NCBI GenBank assembly: GCA_964017235.1
Contig: OZ024934.1
Span: 82,178,706 to 82,242,705 of the forward strand
Source: Sabellastarte sp. h YS-2021
Lineage: Eukaryota > Annelida > Polychaeta > Sabellida > Sabellidae
Direction of reading: 5' to 3'
DNA: 64,000 nucleotides
Position numbers and translations under genes: made by a program. Shown here piece by piece: positions 22,300 to 33,169 of this stretch; positions within the stretch are counted from its first letter, which is position 1; each line of letters starts with the position of its first letter. The notes under the pieces were generated by a model. That model was not told the origin of the DNA and did not search any database. It saw nothing but the letters and a program-made list of their open reading frames with translations.

Positions 22300-23460
22300 G
22301 ATTTAATGCTACATCCACAATCCCTTTCTTACTTTGCCATATTTATTCTTAAGGAGAATTGTTATTTTTCTTTCTGTATACGTTGCCTTGCGTTAGAACT
22401 GCATGATTAATACTAAGACTTACTAATCTGTTTATTAAAAACAAATCCACGTTATCCTCCATACAAACAAAAACAGTAATAAGAAACAGAAAATAAGTTA
22501 AAGCAGCTACCGCAAACATAGCCTGGCAAACGTTTGATTTCCATGCAGGCCAGTCGATTTTTATTTCTGGGCACCAATAATATAAATTCATTTTATATGA
22601 ATGTACATAGTGAAAAGAACTAAAAAAGTAACATTACTCCAAACTTCTGCATACAATACAATTCAACTTCTGGGGGGTTTTAAGGTGTCAGAAATAGTAG
22701 TTTTGATTTGCAGTACTGTACATGGAGATTAAATCAATATTAAAACAAGTATTACTAAATTAGGTTATCTGTTATAAGAGGAAATGGAGGAAACCCTGAG
22801 CATAAATCTGTATATACATAATATTTCCCGGTAGTGCCTCAAATGCCTAAAACGCGAAAGTTGTTTTTTTTTTGTTGAAATTGCAGTTATTAACTATCTA
22901 CAGTTTAAATAAACTATATGCGAAAGAAGATTTTGTAAGGGAATATTCATTACAGTCGGCGTTTAAGAGATTATAAAGAGTCACATTTCAGGGCTACTGA
23001 ATTGATAACATGTATTTCTCTGGTCTGTTCATTTTGAAGTTATTATTAAAGTAGGAGCAATAAAGAAAATGAACAAATAAATAACGATATACAAATACAT
23101 AATAAGAACTTACTATGGAGGAAATTTATCGCCGCAAAAGGTTACAACTGAACTGGTTCAATGTGCAAAAAGCACGTGTTTCAAGCCTTGTTTTTATTTT
23201 CACTTATTATATTGGATCAGACATTTGCCCACCACTGTTATAACGTAGAAGAATCTTAGTGCTTCTCACCATCATGTAAGCATATATAGATTAAAGTTGT
23301 GTTACACACTCACTGAAACGGTAACATTACGTAAATTATATAATGGTTTATAAGGATGGGGCATTAACATAACACCAGAAACAGGACACCGTTGAAGGGC
23401 TTAAATTAATGGATTGATTTAAATAACACCAAAGAATTGAAGTCACCAAGACACAACACA
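22300..23460. other. No recognised feature
   Basis: The interval is AT-rich. The 80-residue minus-strand frame at 22349-22591 has a hydrophobic stretch but no family signature and no good splice context. Confidence 0.4.
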
Positions 23461-23483
23461 ATGGACTATCATGACAAGGGACA

Positions 23484-23550
23484 TTGCTGAAGGTCTGTCC
23501 GAATACGACCGTGCCTGTTAAACGGGACAAACAACACCAGCTTTAACTAG
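23484..23550 (+). mobile_element. SINE family B tail fragment
   Basis: The text ggtctgtccgaatacgaccg followed by tgcctgttaaacgggac matches the body and tail of the SINE at 36798-36950. The tRNA-like head is absent. Confidence 0.5.
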
Positions 23551-23831
23551 GATGCTGTATATGAAAGAGCATTGGAAGTATATTGCAGTTGCATAACCTC
23601 CCCAGTGGTTTTGTGTGTTACATCTTAATCATTGTAATTAAACAAATCGTCACATCTGTGTGTACAATGCATTACATAAAAATAAACTGTGGGGATTGTG
23701 TCATGGCTGGTTACTGTCTTCTGCGAACACTTCAGCATCCTTTGGGTTTAACATACAGATGTACTTATATTGATATATGGAAAAAACCCCAAACAAATTG
23801 AAACATAATTTTATAAACCTTGCATGCATTT

Positions 23832-23912
23832 TTTTGGGGGGTGGGTGGGGGGTGGGGTGGGGGGGTGGGGTGGAGGTGCGTGAGTGGTTTGGTGGGTGTG
23901 TGGCCGGGGGAG
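23832..23912 (+). repeat. G-rich low-complexity run
   Basis: The plus strand holds at least six runs of three or more Gs with one- or two-base spacers (gggtgggtggggggtggggt and onward). It could form a G-quadruplex. The 128-residue frame across it is compositional. Confidence 0.65.
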
Positions 23913-24380
23913 TTATGTGCCAAAACTGGTGTTTTTATGGTGTTTTTAGTAGATCATGCAAACAAACATTAATGGTGGTTTACCTCCTTCAGTATCCCTT
24001 AGCTCCATTTCATTGGTTAATTGTAAAACAAACTGGAATTCCCCGTTTTCGAAGGGTAAAAGAACGACCATTGGAGAACACTGTGTGGTTAGTTCAATAT
24101 CTCCCAGTTTTATCAGTACAGCATAATCTGAATTTAATCATATCAATGCCATCCAGTTGGTGAATACCCATGTTCCATTGGCGGAATGTAGTGGCAGACT
24201 GGCAGTTTCAGTTGTATTTTTGCTTTCTTATTACATTATATTCAAGATGCCTTGTAAGCCTCAATATAGGGATGGGTATTTGCTATATCTTACTTATGTT
24301 TGTGTAGCCGGACCCTCTATAATGGCTCGGGTTGAGCTGTCCGGACTCTCAGGGGATGAGGTGTCAACACAGGCAAACTT

Positions 24381-26814
24381 TTTTTTTTTTTTTTTTTCTT
24401 ATTTTATTTTTGTTAACATATAACACATACAAGACAACAATTGTTACAAATAAAAAAACACAAGAACACAGGACAATGTACACTTAGAAAAAAAAAAAAA
24501 TTATTACACTATTTATAGAAACAAAATGATTGTCAAATACAAGAACAGTATCCATATATTATACAAAACTTTATAAAGCTAAGCAGTAAAAATTTGTGAA
24601 AAGTGTCCCCATATTTTAGTAAAGTTTATGGTCTTCAATTCTAATTTGGCAACATATTCCTGTTCAAAATATATTTTTTTAAAGACGTTACAAAAATTTG
24701 AATAATTTGGAATTTGATTTAACTTTGACTTTCGAAAAATATATAATTTAGCTGCAAGGTAGACAGTATTTAAAGGAATGGCATCAACCTTTGTTAAGAG
24801 GTTTCCTAGTATTATAGTTGATGGGTCTATTGCAAGGTCAATTCCAAGTATGAGCTGCATGTTGGTTTTTAATTCAGACCAAAAATTTTGTACATTTTTA
24901 CACTGTACAAAAAGATGCAATATAGTTTCATTGTATTCTTTGCAAAAACTGCATTTACCATCATCATGTCTATTAATTTTAAACAATAAATCATTTGTAC
25001 CTAGTATTCTGTACAACACTTTGTACTGCATCCAAATTAAGTCATTGTCTTTTATTGTCTTAAAACATACTTGAAATATCCGTTTCCACATGTCTGTACA
25101 AATCGTAATACCCAAAGCTTGTTCCCAGAATGAATAGTAAGTGGTATCATGTACCATGTTTTGGTTAGCCAATATTTTGTAAAAATCTTGACTTCCTTTC
25201 TGTGATTTGCTAATGATTTTTATTTGAATTGGGAGAGTAGGTTTTTTATGTATTTTAGAAGCATCCTTTTGCTTACTTAAGTAATTTTTAACACAGGTAA
25301 TGACTCTGTGATGCTCCAAAAAATTGGTTCTTATGTGATACACCGTTTTTAAATCATTCTGGGATATGAACTTTCCATTTCCAAAAACAATGTCTGCAAT
25401 CGATATAATACCGTTATTATACCAATCGGGTAGAAAAAGATTTACCTTGGATACCACTGGATTATTCCAAAGAGGCCTAGAAAGAGCATCGCTTACATTA
25501 TTAATTGGAATACTATCAATAAGTTTACTCCAACAGTATAGAGTTTCAGACCAGAATTTATTTGTTGTTTTTCTAGCCATGTTTAGACTATAATATGACC
25601 CAAATAAAACAGTCTTTTGGATTGATCCTAGATACATTTTTGCCAATTTAGCCCATGGTGTTTCAGAGTTATTATATAGTCTTCGTATCCAAGTCACCTT
25701 AATAGCAGATATAAAAGTACTAAGATCTATCATATTTAGTCAACCATCAAAATAATGTTTTGATAAAGTTTTTCTTTTTACCTTGTCAGGTTTTCCGCTC
25801 CAGATAAAATTATAAAACATTGTTTCTAACTGTTTCAATATATTCTTTCCCGGTGAAGGCAATGATGTGAACAAATGATTAAGCTTGGACAAGGCCAAAC
25901 TTTTTATCACTGTTATTTTACCAATTGGAGTTAGGTATCTATGACTCCAAAGGTTGAAAAGTTTCTCAAGACTTTTAATAGTGGAAAGATAGTTTAACTC
26001 AATCATATTTGTTAAATCCACAGAAAAGTTAATGCCCAGAAGAGTAAAATTGCTAGCACCCCACACTAATTCTTTTCCCACATCAAATTTATCTTTTGAA
26101 TTTCTTTTTTTGCCTATCCAGACTAGTTTAGTTTTATCCATATTTACCCTTAAACCCGACATATTACCATACACCTCTAACACATTAAGAGCAGCTAACA
26201 AGGTATTTTTGCTTCCATCCAAAATTAAAGTTGTATCGTTGGCAAACTGTGTGATCTTAAACTCATTGCCATTCACTGAAATTCCTTTTAAACATTTGTC
26301 ATTTATGATTAAAAGATACATTATTTGGGCGCACAGGATAAACAGGTAAGCCGATATGGGATCTCCCTGTCTGCATCCCCGTTCTATACTAAAAAATTCA
26401 GATAGTGTGCCACACTGTAGAATTGCAGCAGACACATTATTATTGAGCACTTTTATCCATTTGCAAAAACTGTCTTTGAAACCAAAAGTGGATAGAATAG
26501 AGTAAAGAAATTTCCATGAAACAGAATCGAATGCTTTTTGGAAGTCAATTAGCATGAGCAACCCTGGTATTTTATTACAGTTTGCATAATGAATAATGTC
26601 ATAGATTAAATGCGTATTTTCACCAATGAAGCGGTTGCTCATAAAACCTGATTGTGTCTTTGAGATGATATTAGGCAAAACAGTTCGCAACCTTGCAGCC
26701 AGAGAAGATGAAGCAATCTTGTATACTACAGACAAGAGCGAAATAGGTCTCCAATTTTTTAGAAGTTGTCCCCTTTAGGGAGACAAGAAATAATACATTG
26801 TCTAAGAGAGATTG
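24381..26814 (-). mobile_element. 5'-truncated LINE (L1/Tx1-like) with 12-bp TSD
   Basis: The element is flanked by acaggcaaactt at 24369-24380 and 26815-26826. Its 3' end is a poly(A) tract, seen as plus-strand T from 24381 to 24397 just after the TSD. It carries the C-terminal half of ORF2. No endonuclease domain is present, so it is 5'-truncated at insertion. The TSD shows that it landed in sequence continuous with the LTR-like region at 26827-27817. Confidence 0.8.
24579..26795 (-). pseudogene. LINE ORF2 C-terminal part (reverse transcriptase and zf-RVT region)
   Basis: The frame from 26735 to 25740 holds reverse transcriptase blocks LIDFQKAFDSVSW and GCRQGDPISAYLFILCAQ. The catalytic block reads QFANDTT, where FADD is expected, so one catalytic aspartate is replaced by asparagine. 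A single in-frame TGA at 25740-25742 separates this from 384 further residues in the same frame. Those contain CSFCKEYNETILHLFVQC, the zinc-binding zf-RVT pattern found near the end of many LINE proteins. Upstream of 26735 the frame is shifted near 26762. With one stop, one frameshift and a mutated active site, the copy is dead. Confidence 0.8.
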
Positions 26815-26826
26815 ACAGGCAAACTT

Positions 26827-27817
26827 GACTAACTTGACTAAAATCTTTATTCAGATCCTACCAGCAATACTGACATCAGACGCTCACATCAGCACCCAAC
26901 CAAATGACACATCACTGCATCAGACAAGCTGTATTCAATACATCACTGTTCACCGAAGAAAGTCTGTGCTCAACACGTCACTGATTCACCAAGTAAAAAC
27001 ACCTGCAAATTCAATTACTTTAAATTACCAGGTGAGCTTAACACCATAGGAAATGATAACTACGGATCAGATAATACATGCTATTCTAGTTACTGCCTGA
27101 AAGATACATCACTTTCAAACTGATAGTACCAATTAGTACAATTAATTTGTTACAAATAATTTACAGAAATAATATAAATTATAACTACAACTAAACGACA
27201 ACTACACACGACAACTACAAACGTGAAATGACTGGTTAAATCATAAATACTGATTACTTCCTATAGTATCAATCCACATAACTGTATCATTGTTACTGTA
27301 CAAATTTAACTGACTAGAAATAAAAAAGCAAATTACTTCAGTATCACAATATAAGCACAGATATTCAATAATATGCAACTTTGATTCTATTTAGATCATA
27401 TGCAACTAACTCATAGAAACTAAAAAGCAACAATGATTAAAAGTCAATCACTCAATCACAATCAATCAAATCAACCACCAACCTGCAAGTGTCCCATCAA
27501 ACAATCACACCAAGCTCATCATGAAACTATGAAAATCATAACGAAATCATTCATCAACATGACTGCTTCAGTTTATCATACTAAAATCCCAACCCAACAG
27601 TCACGGACTCAACTCCCAAACATGGCCGCTTCAGTTAAAATTCAAACTCTTTGTCCACGAAGATCTCGTGCCACGGCTATTTATATTCTACAAACTGGCC
27701 GTCAATAAGCTAGCCGCAAATATGAAATATTACGGTCGACAATAAATTATCGATCTCCCGAAGACGTCCGCACTCGCTGTCACATACTTCCCTGCTTAGG
27801 GAAATGTCATCCTGACA
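26827..27817 (-). mobile_element. LTR-like region of a Ty3/gypsy-type element
   Basis: On the minus strand a polypurine tract (gggaaaggggataaa, 27818-27832) is followed at once by tgtcaggatgacatttccc, a plausible LTR start. About 130 bases in, gaatataaatagc (27674-27688) looks like a TATA box. The far LTR end is not resolved because the LINE at 24381-26814 interrupts it; remaining LTR sequence may lie below 24380. No second LTR is in the window. Confidence 0.5.
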
Positions 27818-28100
27818 TTTATCCCCTTTCCCTACTCAGGAAAATGTACCATTTTGGCAACAACACTTACCAAAACTTCACTTAACGGGAAGAAATAATC
27901 TTTCCTCACCAAAACCAAAAATCTTTTTACAGTTGTCAGTGTGAGCAGTAAACAACAACAAAAACAACTTACCATACAACCCTCTTTGACATCAATATCA
28001 CTGGTACAAAACGCTAAAATCCACAAACTAAAACATAGATAAAAATACAGGTCACTCATTGAAAAACTACAATAAGTGTTATGCAACAAGCATTCCCACA

Positions 28101-28810
28101 CTAAAATAAATTCAATACCTTCTTGAGAAAGTCAACCTTTGCAACCATGTTCCCATCAAGACTACTTGATGGCTGAGCAAAATTGTAAACAAAATTTGGG
28201 TCAAAATGTTTCTGAGTCCTAACTCTAGTTGACCTCCTTGGAGCTGGTGTTGGAGTGAAATTACCACTACTTTCCCCCACTGCTGAATCTGTGCCCAGAT
28301 TCCCAATGACATCTGCGGAAACCTCTACAGGCTCCTCGCTAAATTTTATCCCCAAATTACTATTCTCAACCACATCTGCAGAAACCTCAGCAGACCTCTC
28401 ACTAAATTCTATGTCAGATGTACTATTCACCGAACTATATTCGGATATGTGCTCTGACACTGATTCGATATCAACATTCCCCACTTCCGTGTCACTAATG
28501 GACCCTTCAGATCCAACTGAAGTACCACCATTATCCAATGATAGTACACTATCGCTGCTGTCACTAATGTCTAATGGAACGGCATTAGACAGTCTAGGAG
28601 TGACAACTGGAACATTCCTCCGAATGCACCTTGGAGCAGGGACGGGCACCCGTAGATCACGTGTATCGGACGCATCAGAGATGGATGAATCCGTGCCCAA
28701 CCCCACAGACTCTGTATCCGAAGCATCAATCGGAACCGGATGAACATCTTGATCCTCCTTGCTAATCTTGACAGAATCCGACGCTTCCTGACAGTAGAAC
28801 CTATGTTATC
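28101..28810 (-). pseudogene. C-terminal tail of a gypsy-type Pol polyprotein
   Basis: The open frame runs from about 28810 down to a stop at 28101. It is rich in Ser, Asp, Glu and Val and ends with PAPRRSTRVRTQKHFDP, the basic motif common at the very end of Ty3/gypsy Pol. The position just upstream of a polypurine tract and LTR-like sequence supports this. No protease, reverse transcriptase or integrase core remains, and upstream sequence after 28810 is unrelated. The overlapping plus-strand frame is a shadow. Confidence 0.5.
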
Positions 28811-28814
28811 TGAG

Positions 28815-31440
28815 CTTCTATTGCTTGAATATTCATTTTTAAGGAATTATTTCCAAATTTGGAGTCCTCTATTTTGACTTCTGCTAAGGATGTTATGTTT
28901 TTGGCTGCAATTAAGCATTTGTCTGTTTGCTTCGGCGAATTTCGATGAAATTTTAAGGAAATATGAACAATGGCTCAAGAAACGGATGACTTGAGATTTT
29001 GGTGGAGATCAAAATTGCCATCTGGATCGAGGAATTTTCATTATTGCATTCATAAGCATCTTTTAAAGTGTTGAGCCTTGGCTGACGTATGCCCTCACTG
29101 GTTACTCTTGTTTTATACTAAATTGACTGTTTTATTTTTGTGAACCTTCTTTTATCTGAACAGAATCTCACTCTCTCAATCTCTTCGGATGATAGATCTT
29201 CTTATGTACTAGCCAGAAACATAACCTCCTGGTGGAGGTAATTTAAACCTTATCCTGACACTATGGCCTAGGGAAAGTTACTTCCTTGCTGCACTATGAT
29301 TAACTTAGAATATTTCCCTCAAGAAGGCATAGTTCTGTCATTGAGAGTGTAAAATCTAAACTGTTATAAAATGCACTCATTCGATGTCTTAAAAATACCC
29401 CATAAAGTAAACAATTGTAAGCAGGTTTATCATAACACCGACTCAAACCCTAAAAGAATGTTCCTAATGGTAGGGAATATGTCTCTGATCGATCTGCCAT
29501 AGCTGGGAATGACATAAGAACTGCCCCCAAAGTTAACCCCAATTAATCTTGTGATGAACAGCATTGATTCCCAACAATCAATAGCTAGTTCACCAAGTTT
29601 TAGAATCTTATGTGATAAGCCCTATTTTAAATTGTCACCTGTATTTGACTGAAAGCTAATGATTTTTTTTCAGTTAAGGCATATTTTAAAGTCAGACATT
29701 TATAATTTGTATTTTTTTTACATATTTTTGTGATGTAATATACAGACTGGCCGCTATTTAAAAAGAAAAAAAAAGTTCTGTGTGTAATGGTGTGTTTTAT
29801 CTGGTTGTCATTTGTCTGCTGTACAGGGATGCTCCTGGTACTTATATTACTCAGTGTGTGTAAAATTTCAGTCCTTTATTATACTTATCAGCAGTAATCC
29901 GTACGGGGTCTTTAACAGCTCAATGAGATCACAGATATAAAAAAAGTTCAAAGGTTTATTAGCTGTATCCACAGTCACTTGGATCATCTCCTGATGGGCA
30001 ATAATAATATAAATCATCATTCAATAGTTTTGACTGGATGTCACTTTTAACATCATAGTATGATGAGTTGTTCGTAGTGGTGGTGTTGGGAGGACGTTTT
30101 ATTCCCCGAAAATCTCCAACATTTAACAAACAAGCGTTACCTTTTCACCTTAAGGTCAAGCTGAGAAGTTAGATCCTCAGGTTGGAGGCAAGTGTGTTTC
30201 TGATTTAGTTCTTACCCATGTTCCACTGTCTTTACTAATACTTATGCTTACTAATGCGATTAAAACCCGAGCCTTGTTTTGCCTTATGCTGTATCCAAAA
30301 GGCAGGGAACCTGACAGTTCATGTTAGTTGTCTCTGGTGTCATACAAGCAAAAAGACCAGCCATCCCGCATACACCCTAGTGCAACCATCCATAAGGAGT
30401 ACTTGTAACACATAGCTCTGATCACTCTTGTCCACTTATTGGCAGACTTGTATGACCAATATTTTCTTGAGATAAGATCTTTTGGCTCCATTTTCGTAGA
30501 TATTGGCCAAGACTAAATGTCAAACCCCGGAGATCTGTAGTAATTCCCTAAATATCTGTTAGAACACCCTGGAGATCGGCTGTAAGGCAATTACAACAGA
30601 AAAAAGATTGGTTGGGAGTAATCAGGACAGACATGCTCACTTGCTAGGATTTATTTTTATAAAAGTGTTGAATATTTTTCAACGAGTATCTATGATCATT
30701 GCAATTATGCTCTCAACCTCTATAACTTAAGAGAAAATGGCATGACCAATATATTAAATTTGGGACTACATACATGTATTTACCAGGTGGTCAGGAGACA
30801 AAATCACGACAGTGGAACAGTGGTGTAAGAAAAATACATTTAGTATTTCTGTGCAGTAGGTTAACCATGCCTGGCCATGTGTGGGGTTACACGAAGCTTT
30901 GCAAAGTATTAAAATCAAGTTTCATTGACTACTTTAATATTTCTAATTACAACAAATCTAAAACTTCCACAGGTTATAAAAAAGCATCATCCACAAATTT
31001 AACAAGATAAATGTTTACAAACACTGAATACTTGTAGTAAAAAGAGGGTAAATAAAATATTGTAGATGAATTAGAATTTCCAAAGGGTACATTTATATAA
31101 TATGATCTACTGCTTTGTAATAATTTTCCAACAATATAGAGAACGAAAAGAAAACTACTGAGTGGTAAAACTTGATTTGAAGAGGGGATAGTTCTTGTTT
31201 GGAAATGAAGAAAGTTGCAGAAGGTTGGTGCATAATGGCTGAAGGAGTTTAAAAAATGTTTGTATGAGTTGTCTATGAACTTTACAGTCATGAGGGGACC
31301 TGAAGGCATTTCAATTTTGACCAGTTATGTCTTGTATTTCTTTGTGAATTGCATGGATTTTTCAAAGAGCAAGCTCTAGTGAGGCTCGCATTTCTAGAAA
31401 TTGCTTTTTTTCTTCTACCCCCCTTTTTGTCTCTGGACTT
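28815..31440. other. No recognised feature
   Basis: I see no credible exon, RNA gene or repeat boundary here on either strand. Short frames such as 30774-31010 (+) and 30974-31309 (-) lack recognisable motifs. Confidence 0.4.
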
Positions 31441-31446
31441 TCATGA

Positions 31447-31612
31447 GTTGTGGCGTAGTGTGATCAGTATCTGTCTCTACACTGAAGTTAAGCAGCAATG
31501 GGCTATGTTAGTACTTGGATGGGTGACCGCATCCAGTGCACTACTCGTGTCTCTGATGGCTTTGCGGCTCACGCTGATAGACTGAAACCCCTTTCGGCCT
31601 TGTTCACTGAGG
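31447..31612 (+). mobile_element. 5S-rRNA-derived SINE
   Basis: The stretch gaagttaagcag to ttagtacttggatgggtgac (about 31483-31528) is the internal control region of a 5S rRNA gene, including A and C boxes. The 5' third is diverged from a real 5S gene. Instead of ending at about 120 nt the sequence continues into a non-5S body (tttgcggctcacgctgatag, aaacccctttcggcc). A functional 5S gene is therefore unlikely; a SINE3-type retroposon is the best reading. Confidence 0.65.
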
Positions 31613-31619
31613 TATTCTC

Positions 31620-33169
31620 ATGGACCATATTTTAGAATTTTCTATTTGGTATAAGTATCTATGAAACTAAACATTCTGTGTAACTGTATGTATGGAATAC
31701 CGGCACAAGTGTATCTTCTAGTTTGGGAATGCAAACATTTCTCGCTATTTGAATGTTTCAGCCTATTTGTAATCTAATTCGTACTACTACACAATTCTAC
31801 ATTTATCAATATTAAACAAAAAATACACCATTTCCTGTGTCATGAATCATATACTGATAAAAACTGACATCCTGTATTAATTTATTGTTTTCTGATGCTG
31901 GTTTTGTTTGTCCATGAAATTAAATACTTCATTATGGTTTTGGTGGAAATGTTCAATTTCAGATACATTGTGACATTACTTTTAATTTAGTGAAACCTTT
32001 TCTGACCAATTCATTTTCAACAGAAGAACATATCAAGTGTTGTGAACATTCTCACAATTGTAGTTGAAATTAATTACAACAAATCTGTTTGGGTATTTAA
32101 AATCCATAATAATACTATAAAGCTAGCCTTTATCAAATAACATCAAATCTAATATATACTTTTTTTTGAAAAAAAAAAATGAATGAAAGTATTGAAATAG
32201 CTTCCTATAAGGCATTTATACCCATGTCACAATTTGACCTGCTTTTAACCATCATGTATTTATGCCAGAATTATACTGTGCTGTTACTGTCTTTCACCAT
32301 CAATCATGTTTGCCATACCTCAAGCACCAATATAGGTACCAATATAAATTATTTATACATTGATAGACAGTATATCTACTATACCATTTACACAATGATG
32401 TAACGCTCAGGGTGTATTCACAAAGAATGGTCAAGAGAAGTCAAAGAATCAGATAACAGTTCGCAGAAAATGATTCAGCTAATCGGCATAAGTTACTATT
32501 CAAGTCGTTAAGCTGAATTTTGGGGTCAGGTGAAGAAGATTCAGACCATGGTTGATTAAGAAATTTAATCCACCATGGTGAGTAGATCAAAGTTTACCCC
32601 GAATATTGAGTAAAAAAATCAACTCAACCTCTTTGTAAATATAAACTCAATCCTGCTCCGTTTTTAGCTCTGAACTGACTATCTTGTCCAGCTTGAGCTT
32701 GATCCCTTTTGTCAATACAGGAGCTGTTATCGCCAGTCAAATGCCTTGTGCATTGTCCATCATTTGTTCTGTTATCAGGAGTAGTACCCAGGTACTGTGA
32801 GGTACTAGATTTAGAATATTCGGATATTTTATTTATTTTAGTGACATGCAAATATTGACAAGTATAAAAAGATAATATAAAAAATATAAAAAACAGAAAA
32901 ACATTTTTCCCACCACTTTTGGACTTATAAATTCCATGTCACTTTTGTAAAACACCAGTTAAATAACAGTGATTTCAGCAAAATATAAATGGGCAGTACT
33001 TTAGAATGATTGTCATACCACAAGAACAAAGTGTAAATCACAAAATATATAACAGTCTAAAGGCGTCTAACAATACACCAAATGTTAAAAAATAAAAAAG
33101 CACACCATATTTTAAGCTTGTGTGAATTTATATAAGAATGTATAGAATAAAATACTAGGAGTATTCAAG
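31620..33169. other. Gene-free interval, 3' flank of K2P gene B
   Basis: No coding sequence is recognised. A minus-strand AATAAA (plus-strand tttatt near 32829) could be the polyadenylation signal of the K2P gene ending at 33170, about 340 bases beyond its stop; this is inference. Confidence 0.4.

Noticed and set aside
22349-22591. Extra membrane exon of K2P gene A
   Set aside because: The hydrophobic segment does not match any K2P helix and it lacks suitable splice sites; exons 1-6 already give a complete channel.
23777-24163. 128-residue plus-strand frame with a glycine/tryptophan-rich segment
   Set aside because: The frame is driven by the G-rich run and has no homologous motif.
28255-28743. 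162-residue Ser/Thr-rich plus-strand frame
   Set aside because: It is the antisense shadow of the gypsy Pol tail, whose basic C-terminal motif supports the minus strand.
31483-31528. Functional 5S rRNA gene
   Set aside because: Only the internal control region matches; the 5' part is diverged and the 3' end continues into unrelated sequence.
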